From assembly GCA_963815965.1 (NCBI GenBank), contig CAWFIT010000001.1, positions 868,001 to 932,000 on the forward strand: DNA of 64,000 nt. Reading direction: 5' to 3'. Made by a program: the position numbers and the translations under genes. The notes beneath the pieces are model-generated. The model was given only the letters and a program-made list of their open reading frames with translations. It made no database searches and had not been told where the DNA came from. Shown piece by piece: positions 15,577-23,534 of this stretch (position 1 is the first letter of the stretch; every line of letters starts with the position of its first letter). This DNA is from DASVFB01 sp963815965 (GTDB lineage: Bacteria > Actinomycetota > Thermoleophilia > Gaiellales > Gaiellaceae).

Positions 15577-17693
15577 GTCCGCCGCGGCGCGGGTCGCGCA
15601 GGCGCGACGAGCTCGCGCTCGAGGTGCTCCGCGCGAGGAGGCTGCGCGCCCACCGGCGCAAGCGGCTCGCCCGGCGCCGGCGCATCGGAATCCTCGCGGG
15701 CGCTGCGGGTGTCGTACTCGCCGGCGTGTTTCTCACCGTTGGGTTGGGCGGCGCCATCGCCTATCAGCAGGGATGCTCGCTCTCGTCGCTGGAGCCGTTC
15801 TCGCTTGGAGAGAACACCTTCATCTATGCCGCCGACGGCTCACGACTCGGCGCCATTCCCTCCGAGGGAAGGAACCGGCAGAAGGTTCCCTGGAACAAGA
15901 TCAGCCCCTGGGTCGTCAAGGCGACTGTCTCGATCGAGGACAAGCGCTACTGGCAGCACGGCGGGATCGACCCCATCGGCATCACGCGTGCCTTCTGGGC
16001 CGACGTCAGCCAGGGCAAGGTCGTGCAGGGCGGTTCGACGATCACGCAGCAGCTCGTGCGCAACCTCTACATCTCGCGGGAGCGAACCTTCACCCGCAAG
16101 CTGCGTGAGGCCTGCCTCGCAGTGAAGCTCGCCGACAAGTGGTCGAAGCAGAAGATCCTGACGGCCTATCTGAATCAGATCTACTACGGCAGCCAGGCCT
16201 ACGGCGTGGAGGCCGCATCGCAGACCTACTTCTCCAAGCCGGCCAAGAAGCTCAAGCTCGCGGAGGCGGCGCTCCTTGCCGGATTGCCGCAGGCGCCGTC
16301 GAGGTACGACCCGTTCGCAAATCCGAGCGCTGCACGCGCTCGCCGCAAGGCGGTGCTGCGCGCGATGCTCGACACCGGCGCGATCACGCGACGCCAGTAC
16401 CGCACCGTGGTACGAAACCACAGCCTGCACCTCGACGCCGGCGAGCTGTACAAGGAGATTCGCCAGCCGTACTTCTTCGGCTACGTGCGCGACGAGCTCG
16501 TTCGCGTCTACGGCGAGGCGCGCGTGCGCCACGGCGGCCTGCGCGTGTACACGACGATCGACCCACGGCTGCAGCGTGCCGCGCGCGAAGCGATCAAGAA
16601 CCAGCTGTACCTCTCCAATGACCCGGCGGCCGCGGTCGTCGCGATCGATCCCGCGACCGGCGCTATTCGCGCGATGACGGCCGTCTCACCCGGCCGCGCA
16701 CACAACCAGTTCAACCTCATCGCCGACGCGCGCCGCCAGCCTGGGTCGACGTTCAAGGCCTTCGTGCTCGCGACGGCGATCGAGCAGGGCATGGACCCCG
16801 AGTCGACGTACTACCTCTCGGCTCCACTCCACTGCGACACCGGGCCCTGCGCGGTGAAGCCGTGGGACCCCGAGACGTACGACCACACCTACGTAGGCAA
16901 CACGTCGGTCGCGAACGCGACGCTTCGTTCGGACAACACCGTCTACGCGCGACTGACGCTGGACGTCGGCGCCGAGAACGTCGCGAGGATGGCGCAGAAG
17001 CTCGGCGTTCGCACGCCGCTCGACGTCAACGGCTACTACGTCCCGTCGATGGGGCTCGGGTCGATCGCGGTCACGCCGCTCGACATGGCCTCGGCGTACA
17101 CGACGTTCGCGGCGCGCGGGATCTACTCCAAGCCGATGGCGATCACGAAGGTGGTTCTGCCAAGAGGCCAGATAGACACGAAGGCTCGTTGGGGGGCGCC
17201 CGAACAGAAGCAGGTGATCTCGCCGGGCATCGCCTATGAGGTGACGAAGATCCTGCAGGAGAACATCACCTCCGGCACGGGCGTCGGTGCGAACTTCGGC
17301 AAGCCCGCGGCGGGCAAGACGGGCACGACCGAGAACCACGCGGACGCTTGGTTCTCCGGCTACACCCCGCAACTCGAGACGACGGTCTGGATGGGTTATC
17401 AGCGGGGCGAGATCCCGATGACCAACGTCCATGGCATCTCCGTCGCGGGCGGGACCTTCCCGGCGACGATCTGGCGTCTGTTCATGGAGAAGGCGCTTGA
17501 AAATGAGCCGACGCGCGACTTCCCTTTGCCGAACACGTATCCGACGTACAAGGACTGGCACGGCGAGTGGCAGTACAGCGGTGGTTCATACGTCCCGACG
17601 CCCAGTTACAGCGCGCCGGTAACGCCGCCCACGACGACGACGGCGACGACGGAGCAGGCTCCGCCGGCGAAGCACAAGAAGGAGAAGAAGTAG
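15573..17693 (+). CDS. Class A penicillin-binding protein (transglycosylase/transpeptidase)
   Basis: 706 aa bifunctional peptidoglycan synthase. A basic cytoplasmic N-terminus (1-38) and one transmembrane helix (39-65) precede the GT51 domain, with catalytic Glu122 in IEDKRYWQHGGID and the GGSTITQQLVRN motif. The transpeptidase domain has S392-x-x-K (PGSTFKAF), S453-D-N and K582-T-G (GKTGTTEN). The C-terminus is a Thr/Pro/Lys tail (TPPTTTTATTEQAPPAKHKKEKK, split here by region) likely outside the membrane. It belongs to an envelope gene cluster with glycosyltransferases downstream. Confidence 0.96.
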   Translation: MSPPRRGSRRRDELALEVLRARRLRAHRRKRLARRRRIGILAGAAGVVLAGVFLTVGLGGAIAYQQGCSLSSLEPFSLGENTFIYAADGSRLGAIPSEGRNRQKVPWNKISPWVVKATVSIEDKRYWQHGGIDPIGITRAFWADVSQGKVVQGGSTITQQLVRNLYISRERTFTRKLREACLAVKLADKWSKQKILTAYLNQIYYGSQAYGVEAASQTYFSKPAKKLKLAEAALLAGLPQAPSRYDPFANPSAARARRKAVLRAMLDTGAITRRQYRTVVRNHSLHLDAGELYKEIRQPYFFGYVRDELVRVYGEARVRHGGLRVYTTIDPRLQRAAREAIKNQLYLSNDPAAAVVAIDPATGAIRAMTAVSPGRAHNQFNLIADARRQPGSTFKAFVLATAIEQGMDPESTYYLSAPLHCDTGPCAVKPWDPETYDHTYVGNTSVANATLRSDNTVYARLTLDVGAENVARMAQKLGVRTPLDVNGYYVPSMGLGSIAVTPLDMASAYTTFAARGIYSKPMAITKVVLPRGQIDTKARWGAPEQKQVISPGIAYEVTKILQENITSGTGVGANFGKPAAGKTGTTENHADAWFSGYTPQLETTVWMGYQRGEIPMTNVHGISVAGGTFPATIWRLFMEKALENEPTRDFPLPNTYPTYKDWHGEWQYSGGSYVPTPSYSAPVTPPTTTTATTEQAPPAKHKKEKK

Positions 17694-17724
17694 ACATCGC
17701 CACCGCCTCCTCCCCAACCGCCGC

Positions 17725-18951
17725 CTGAGCCCTAGACCGACCTGGGCGGCGCTCGCCGCAGGCGCCGTCGCTCTCTGCCTGACGGCGGCCGCCGCATTGC
17801 TTGCATGGCCGCACGGGTCGCCGCTCGTACCGCGGCACGCAGGACACCCGACCGGCGACCGCACCTGGGCCTGGCTCTTCCTCGTCTTCCTGAGCGCCGC
17901 ATTCGCCGCGTACGTCGTCGGTGTCGTGCTGATGCGCGCGAGTCGGCCGCGCCTCTCGGCGGTGGCGGCCATCGCGTGTGCGCTACAGCTCGCCCCGCTT
18001 GCAGCGCCGCTACTGCTCTCGACGGACGCGTGGACGTACTGGGACTACGGCCGGCTTGCTGCCGTCCATGGCGCGAACCCCTATCGCGCGCAGCCAGAGG
18101 CCTTCCCGGCCGACCCGGCGTTTCGGTTCGTCGGCGCGGCGTGGCGCGACTCGACGTCCGTCTACGGCCCGGCGTTCACACTTGCCTCCGAGCCGCTCGC
18201 CCGCGCCGCGGGCTCGTCTCCGGACGCGGCCGCGTGGATCTACAAAACGCTCGCAGCCGCTGCGGTACTGGCGGCGGCAGCGCTCGCGGCACGCCTGTCT
18301 CGGCGTCCTGCCCTCGCTCTTGCGTTCGTCGGCTGGAATCCGGTCCTAGCCGTGCATTTCGCGGGAGGCGGGCATAACGATGCGTGGGTCGTCCTGCTCG
18401 TTCTCGCGGCGCTTGCCGCAGCCGCGTCGGGCCGGCGGCAGCTCGCGGGAGTGAGCTGGGCGCTCGCCGTGCTCGTGAAGTGGATCCCGCTCATTCTCCT
18501 GCCGCTTCGCGCGCTCGAGGCACGGGCGACCGGCCGTCGCGTCGGCCATGTCGGGTTCGCGCTTGCTGTCATCGCCGTCGCCGGTCTCGCGTTCGCCCGC
18601 TATGGGACGGGATGGTTGAACACGTTCGGACCTCTGGCGCGCAATGCCAATCACGAGACGAGGTGGGCGCTGCCGCATCGGCTCCAGCAGCTCGGCGTTC
18701 CTCACCCTCTCGCAATCGGCGTCTTCGGAACGGGCTTCGTCCTTGCATACGCATGGCTGGTCCGGGAGGCCTGGCGCGGCAAGGCTCGCCTTGCCCTCGC
18801 GACGTGCGCGTTGCTGCTCGCGCTGCCGTACCTCGTCGTCTGGTACGTCGTCTGGGCTGTGCCGCTCGCGGCGGCGGAAGACGACGAACCCGCGGCGCTC
18901 CTCTCGCTCGTGCTGTGCGCGTACCTTCTGCGGCAGACCATCCCGCTCTAG
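17725..18951 (+). CDS. Polytopic glycosyltransferase-like membrane protein (DUF2029/GT87-like)
   Basis: About 408 aa with ten or so hydrophobic helices. The loop STDAWTYWDYGRLAAVHGANPY, then YGPAFTLASEPLARAAG and GWNPVLAVHFAGGGHNDAWV, match GT-C enzymes of the DUF2029/mannosyltransferase type. The first standard codon (TTG 17797) falls inside the first membrane helix, while sequence back to CTG 17725 (LSPRPTWAALAAGAVALCL) completes that helix. I therefore propose CTG 17725, 31 nt after the PBP stop. It ends in a 4-nt convergent overlap with the next gene. Confidence 0.75.
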   Translation: MSPRPTWAALAAGAVALCLTAAAALLAWPHGSPLVPRHAGHPTGDRTWAWLFLVFLSAAFAAYVVGVVLMRASRPRLSAVAAIACALQLAPLAAPLLLSTDAWTYWDYGRLAAVHGANPYRAQPEAFPADPAFRFVGAAWRDSTSVYGPAFTLASEPLARAAGSSPDAAAWIYKTLAAAAVLAAAALAARLSRRPALALAFVGWNPVLAVHFAGGGHNDAWVVLLVLAALAAAASGRRQLAGVSWALAVLVKWIPLILLPLRALEARATGRRVGHVGFALAVIAVAGLAFARYGTGWLNTFGPLARNANHETRWALPHRLQQLGVPHPLAIGVFGTGFVLAYAWLVREAWRGKARLALATCALLLALPYLVVWYVVWAVPLAAAEDDEPAALLSLVLCAYLLRQTIPL

Positions 18952-20348
18952 GGCGGGAGCACCCGGCGGAAGACCAGCACCGCATCGCGCTCGAAAACGA
19001 GTCGCCAGGCAGGATTGCGCCGCAGCCACACGACCTGTGTCGCGGTCGGGAGCGGCGCAAGCCGGTCCGCGTAACCGGGCCGCGACTCGTCGACGGCGAC
19101 CCACGTCGCGTCCTGAATGAACGGGAAGCTGAGGACGCGGCGCCGTGCCGAGAGATGCGCGCCGAGCGAGTTCGTCGCGCTCACGACCGCATTGGGCGGG
19201 ATCAACTTGAGAGCGCGCGCTGCGACACGGTCGTGCTCGCTCACGACGGCCGCGCGCGCCTGAAGCGTCTCGCCCCCGGGCAGCTCGCTCCAGACCGGAA
19301 TCGCACCGAGCGCGTAGTTGCCGGCCAGCGCCGCGACGAGCGCGACCGTCGCCACCGGCAGAGGCAACCGGCCGCGGAGTCTTGCACCGCCGAGCACAGC
19401 CGCTGCGATCAGCGGGGGGATCTCCGCGGCCGTGTAGTGGAAGTGAATCGACGTCTGCGTGGGCGTCGCCGAAAGGAGGTTCAGAAGGAGCGCGGGCGCC
19501 GCAGCGAGCGCGACCGGGGAAAGCAGGCACAGGCCCGCGAGCGGCAGGACAAGATCGAGCAGGTAGTGAACCCCCGCGTGGTCGAACATCAGCCGGAACA
19601 GCGCGACCGGGTCGTTCAGCGCAGCGCGCGCCTCGCTGTAGCGCCCCGAGAAGGTGCTCTGTCCGGCGCCGAAGTGCGGGACGAGGATGCCGGCCGCAAT
19701 CGCCGTCCACGTGCCCCCCGCGACCGCGATGATCGCACCCTCGGCGCGGCGCCCCTTCGCGAGCGCGTACCACACGCCGAAGCCGGCGAGCACGAGCGGG
19801 ACGTCCTCGCGGCAGATCGACGCAAACAACGCGAAGGCGGCGAACGGCGCGAGCCTGTCCTCGTCGAGGTACCAGAACGCGTAGAGCAGCGCGGGCATCG
19901 CGAGCCCGCCTGGATGAAACTCGTTCAGCGCGAGCCACGTCGTCGGCGGGTAGACGAGGTAGACGAGCGCGAAGCCGATGCCTGCGCGCTCGGAGTCGAG
20001 GTGCTTACGCGCGAGCCAGTACACCGGCAGCGCTCCCAGCGCGATCGCCACGGCCTGCGCGACCAGCAGCAGATCCGGGCTGGGCCACAGCCACCAGAGT
20101 GGCGCGAAGAGCATGAGCACCGGGTCGATGTGCGCGCCGAGCCTGAACGCCTGCTCGCCGGTGAGCGTCGTGACGCGCAGCGGATGGCCGTGCGCAGTCG
20201 ACCACACGGCTTGCACCATGTTCCCGAGGTCGAAGCGTCCGGTCTCGAACGAGCGGTGACGAAGCATCGACAGCGCGCCGAACCCAGCCGCGAACGCCGC
20301 GGCGGCGGTCCAGACCGCTAGAGGAGCTCTTCGATGAGCGCGCGCCAT
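18948..20348 (-). CDS. DUF2079 family membrane protein
   Basis: 466 aa, polytopic. The N-terminal MLRHRSFETGRFDLGNMVQAVWSTAHG, then FRLGAHIDPVLMLFAPLWWLWPSP and ALNEFHPGGLAMPALLYAFWYL ... CREDVPLVL, are hallmarks of DUF2079, a GT-C-like family. The acidic residues in the first periplasmic loops fit a glycosyl-transfer fold, but no activity is established. It overlaps the end of the upstream GT4 gene by 31 nt, so both are transcribed together. Confidence 0.85.
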   Translation of the reverse strand: MARAHRRAPLAVWTAAAAFAAGFGALSMLRHRSFETGRFDLGNMVQAVWSTAHGHPLRVTTLTGEQAFRLGAHIDPVLMLFAPLWWLWPSPDLLLVAQAVAIALGALPVYWLARKHLDSERAGIGFALVYLVYPPTTWLALNEFHPGGLAMPALLYAFWYLDEDRLAPFAAFALFASICREDVPLVLAGFGVWYALAKGRRAEGAIIAVAGGTWTAIAAGILVPHFGAGQSTFSGRYSEARAALNDPVALFRLMFDHAGVHYLLDLVLPLAGLCLLSPVALAAAPALLLNLLSATPTQTSIHFHYTAAEIPPLIAAAVLGGARLRGRLPLPVATVALVAALAGNYALGAIPVWSELPGGETLQARAAVVSEHDRVAARALKLIPPNAVVSATNSLGAHLSARRRVLSFPFIQDATWVAVDESRPGYADRLAPLPTATQVVWLRRNPAWRLVFERDAVLVFRRVLPP

Positions 20349-21373
20349 CGTGCGCCGAGTATCGCCTCGCTCGCATGCTCGCGATATGCGGTCAGGCCGC
20401 CCGCGCCGATCCGCCGCGCCAGGCTTGCGTCGGCGGCGAGCCTGCGCAACGCGGCGACGAGCGCTTCAGGATCCCCGGGTGGGACGAGCAATGCGCTCTC
20501 CCCGTCGGTGAGCAGCTCGCGTGCGGCGGGCGTGTCCGCCGTCACGACCGGCGTGCCGCAGGCGAGCGCCTGAAAGACCTTGTTCGGGATCACGCGCCGC
20601 GCCTTGGCGGACGTCCCGAAGATTCCGAGCGCGCAGCCTGCGTGGTGCAGCTCTTCCGGCAGGCGCTCGTAGTCGACCCACGCGCGCCGCTCGACGTTCG
20701 CCGGAGGAGCCTGCACCAGGGACTCGAGCTGGCCGCTGCCGACGACGCGAAATCGCAGCTCGGGCGCGAGTCGCGCGGCTTCGAGGATCGTCTCCAGCCC
20801 ATGGAGCGGGATCAGCTTGCCGACGAAGAGGCAGGTGAAGTCGGCTTGCACTTGCCATCCAGGCGTAAAGACGCGTTCCTCAGCGCCGACGAGGCAGACC
20901 TTCACATTCCGCGCGCCGAGCTCGCGGAAGAACGCTCCGTTTGCCTCTGTGTCCGCGACGACGAGATCGGCGGCACGAAACGCTGCGCGATCGATCGTGC
21001 GGAGCACGCGCGCAACACGCGACCGCGGGGCGAAGCGGCCGCGGTCTTCCACGAGCGTGTCGGCGAGCGAGACGAGTGGGTTGAACACGACGGGCCGTCC
21101 GCGCGCCACGCGCTTGGCCGCGGGGAGGTCGAAGTGCCCGGGGTAGCCGACCACGAGCGCGTCGAAGTCGGCGTCGGTGCGGCGGAGCAGCGTCAGCTCG
21201 GCGCGCGCGAGCCTCAACGCCGCGACGGGACCGGCACTGAATTTGTGCTCCTGCCCCTCCCACACCGACGCGTGCCGCTCAACCACTTCCACGCCGGCCT
21301 TGCGTAGGCACGAGATGACCTGTGCGTTGCGCGGGTAGTCGCGCTCGTACGTGCCGAAATAAAGGACGCGCAA
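20318..21373 (-). CDS. Family 4-type glycosyltransferase
   Basis: 351 aa GT-B enzyme. Two Rossmann halves: the N-terminal MRVLYFGTYERDYPRNAQVI and the C-terminal sugar-nucleotide site with CLFVGKLIPLHGLETILEAA, RVVGSGQLESLV and FQALACGTPVVTADTPAARELL (the E-x7-E-like region). No signal peptide. Donor and acceptor are unknown. The start is TTG 21373. Eight nt after the GT2 gene stop, so part of a leftward GT2-GT4-DUF2079 operon. Confidence 0.88.
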   Translation of the reverse strand: MRVLYFGTYERDYPRNAQVISCLRKAGVEVVERHASVWEGQEHKFSAGPVAALRLARAELTLLRRTDADFDALVVGYPGHFDLPAAKRVARGRPVVFNPLVSLADTLVEDRGRFAPRSRVARVLRTIDRAAFRAADLVVADTEANGAFFRELGARNVKVCLVGAEERVFTPGWQVQADFTCLFVGKLIPLHGLETILEAARLAPELRFRVVGSGQLESLVQAPPANVERRAWVDYERLPEELHHAGCALGIFGTSAKARRVIPNKVFQALACGTPVVTADTPAARELLTDGESALLVPPGDPEALVAALRRLAADASLARRIGAGGLTAYREHASEAILGARWRALIEELL

Positions 21374-21381
21374 GCCGCTTG

Positions 21382-22320
21382 TTACGGGAGCACTTCCTCG
21401 ACGTGCACGTCGCGCTGCTCGCGCGCCATCGCGCGCTCCTCGTGGTGGCTCGTGATCATCTCGCTGATCAGACCAAGCGTGAAGAACTGCATGCCGACGA
21501 CGACGAGCAGAACGCCAAGTGTCAGCAGCGGTCGCTGCCCGATTGCATGACCGGTGAGCTTGACGATCGTCAGATAGACGAGGAGAACCACACCCGATCC
21601 TCCGAGCAAGAGGCCAAGCCCGCCGAAGAGGTGCAGCGGCCGGTGCCGGTAACGCCCCATGAACGAGACGGTGAGCAGATCGAGGAAGCCGCGCAGGTAC
21701 CGCTCCATGCCGTAGCGCGAGCGACCGTGCTCCCGCGGCCGATGGTTGACCGGCAACTCTGCGACGCGGTAGCCCTGCTCATGCGCGAGCACGGGGATGA
21801 AGCGGTGCAGCTCGCCGTAGAGCACGAGGTTGTGCACCACCTCCGCGCGATACGCCTTGAGGCCGCAGTTCATGTCGTGCAGACGGAGCCCCGACATCCA
21901 GCCGGCGACCCAGTTGAAGAGCTTCGACGGGAGACGACGTGAGAGCGGGTCGCGGCGTCGCGTCTTCCATCCCGAGACAACGTCGAAGCCCTCCTCCAGT
22001 TTCGCGAGCAGCTGCGGGATCTCCGAAGGGTCGTCCTGCAGATCGCCGTCGATCGTGACCACGCGCTCGCCCGCGGCCTGCGCGAAGCCGGCCGCGAGTG
22101 CCGCGGCCTTGCCGAAGTTTCGGCGCAGACGCACGACGCGCACGTTGTCCTCGCGCGCGTGGAGACGCGTGAGCGCGCTGAACGATTCGTCCGTCGACCC
22201 GTCGTCCACGTACACGGCCTCCCACTCCTCGCCGAGTGGGTCGAGCGCGGCCTGGAGCTCCTCGTGCAGCAAACCGATGCTGCGCTCCTCGTTGTGAACG
22301 GGCACGACGACCGAGATCAC
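21382..22320 (-). CDS. Family 2 glycosyltransferase, polyprenyl-phosphate type
   Basis: 312 aa. A GT-A domain (ISVVVPVHNEERSI, AVYVDDGSTDES, ERVVTIDGDLQDDPSEIPQL with the DxD-like DGDLQDD) is followed by two C-terminal membrane helices (LFGGLGLLLGGSGVVLLVYL, LLTLGVLLVVVGMQFFTLGLI). This is the layout of DPM1/GtrB-like enzymes that load a sugar onto undecaprenyl phosphate for GT-C transferases such as those nearby. The start GTG 22320 follows a CATACT box by 6 nt. Divergent from moeA. Confidence 0.92.
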   Translation of the reverse strand: MISVVVPVHNEERSIGLLHEELQAALDPLGEEWEAVYVDDGSTDESFSALTRLHAREDNVRVVRLRRNFGKAAALAAGFAQAAGERVVTIDGDLQDDPSEIPQLLAKLEEGFDVVSGWKTRRRDPLSRRLPSKLFNWVAGWMSGLRLHDMNCGLKAYRAEVVHNLVLYGELHRFIPVLAHEQGYRVAELPVNHRPREHGRSRYGMERYLRGFLDLLTVSFMGRYRHRPLHLFGGLGLLLGGSGVVLLVYLTIVKLTGHAIGQRPLLTLGVLLVVVGMQFFTLGLISEMITSHHEERAMAREQRDVHVEEVLP

Positions 22321-22340
22321 GGCCCTAGTATGCGGTCGCG
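22321..22340. promoter_or_regulatory. 20-bp divergent promoter between GT2 gene and moeA
   Basis: Only 20 bp separate the two starts. The + strand TAGTAT (22326-22331) lies 9 nt before moeA. The - strand CATACT (22332-22327) lies 6 nt before the GT2 GTG. The two boxes overlap almost completely, so polymerase can serve only one direction at a time. Confidence 0.5.
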
Positions 22341-23534
22341 ATGGCGGCCCTGCTCACGTTCGAGGAGGCGTTGCGGGAGATCCTCGCGCGCGTCCGGCCG
22401 CTGGCGGGTGAGATCGTTCCGCTCGCTGCAGCGGCAGGCCGCGTCCTCGCGGCGGACGCGACCGCCGCGGTCGACCTCCCGCCGTTTCCAAGCTCGGCGA
22501 TGGATGGGTTTGCGGTTCGCGCAGACGACACGCCGGGGCGCCTGCCTGTGGTCGATCGCATCGCGGCGGGTCGCCCTGCGACGCGTCCGCTCGAAGCTGG
22601 GCAGGCGATGGCAATCGCCACCGGTGGCGTCGTGCCGGAAGGTGCAGACGCGGTCGTCCCGATCGAGCGTGTGGTCGAGGGCGACGACGCGATCGAGATC
22701 GCCGCGCGTCTCGAGCACGGCGAGCACGTTCGGCCCCGCGGAGGCGACCTTGCCGCGGGCGACCCGGTTGTGCGCGCGGGAACGCTCGTGCGCCCGGCCG
22801 AGCTAGGCGCGCTCGCCGCCGCCGGCGTCGCTGCCGTGTCGTGTGCGAGGCGGCCGAGCGCCGCCGTCATCTCGACGGGAACGGAGCTGCGGGTGCCGGG
22901 CGAGTCGCTCGAGCCAGGCCAGATCTTCGAAGCGAACGGCGTCATGCTTGCTGCGGCGCTCGCCTCAGCGGGCGCGGTGGTGACGCCACCCGAATCTGTG
23001 CCCGACGACGAGGCCGCTCACCGCGCAGCGCTCGAGCGAGGGCTCCGCGCTGATGTCCTCGTCACGTCGGGAGGCGTCTCCGTTGGACCACACGACCTCG
23101 TGCGGACGATCGAGGCGGAACTGGGCGTCGACGAGGTCTTCTGGAAGGTGGCAGTCAAGCCGGGGAAGCCGGTCTCGTTCGGCGTGCGGGACGGCACGCT
23201 CGTGTTCGGCCTCCCCGGGAACCCCGTCTCGTCGCTCGTCTGCTTCGAGCTGTTCGTGCGACCGGCGTTGCGCGCGCTTCAAGGTGCACGCGAGCCCGGG
23301 CCGGCGTTCGCTCCAGGAGAGCTTGCCGCCTCCGTGCGGCGAAACCCCGAGCGCGACGAGTTCCTACGCTCGCGCCTCCGGTTCGACGCAGACCGCGTCC
23401 TGCTCGAGCCGCTCACCGGGCAGGAGTCGCACATGATCGCCCGCGCCGCGGCCGCGGACGCCCTCGTGCTCGCGCCTCGAGGCGAGGGCGAGCTCGGGCC
23501 CGGCACTGCGGTCCGCTATCTGCCGCTTCGCTAG
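22341..23534 (+). CDS. moeA: Molybdopterin molybdenumtransferase
   Basis: 397 aa enzyme that inserts molybdate into adenylated molybdopterin. Conserved segments: LPPFPSSAMDGFAVRA, AMAIATGGVVPEGADAVVPIE, VRPRGGDL, STGTELRVPGE, VTSGGVSVGPHDLV, KVAVKPGKPVSFG and FGLPGNPVSSLVCFELF. All domains are present and length is normal. moaC and a mogA-like gene lie about 8 kb downstream in the window, so the cofactor pathway is split. It converges with the M28 peptidase gene. Confidence 0.96.
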   Translation: MAALLTFEEALREILARVRPLAGEIVPLAAAAGRVLAADATAAVDLPPFPSSAMDGFAVRADDTPGRLPVVDRIAAGRPATRPLEAGQAMAIATGGVVPEGADAVVPIERVVEGDDAIEIAARLEHGEHVRPRGGDLAAGDPVVRAGTLVRPAELGALAAAGVAAVSCARRPSAAVISTGTELRVPGESLEPGQIFEANGVMLAAALASAGAVVTPPESVPDDEAAHRAALERGLRADVLVTSGGVSVGPHDLVRTIEAELGVDEVFWKVAVKPGKPVSFGVRDGTLVFGLPGNPVSSLVCFELFVRPALRALQGAREPGPAFAPGELAASVRRNPERDEFLRSRLRFDADRVLLEPLTGQESHMIARAAAADALVLAPRGEGELGPGTAVRYLPLR

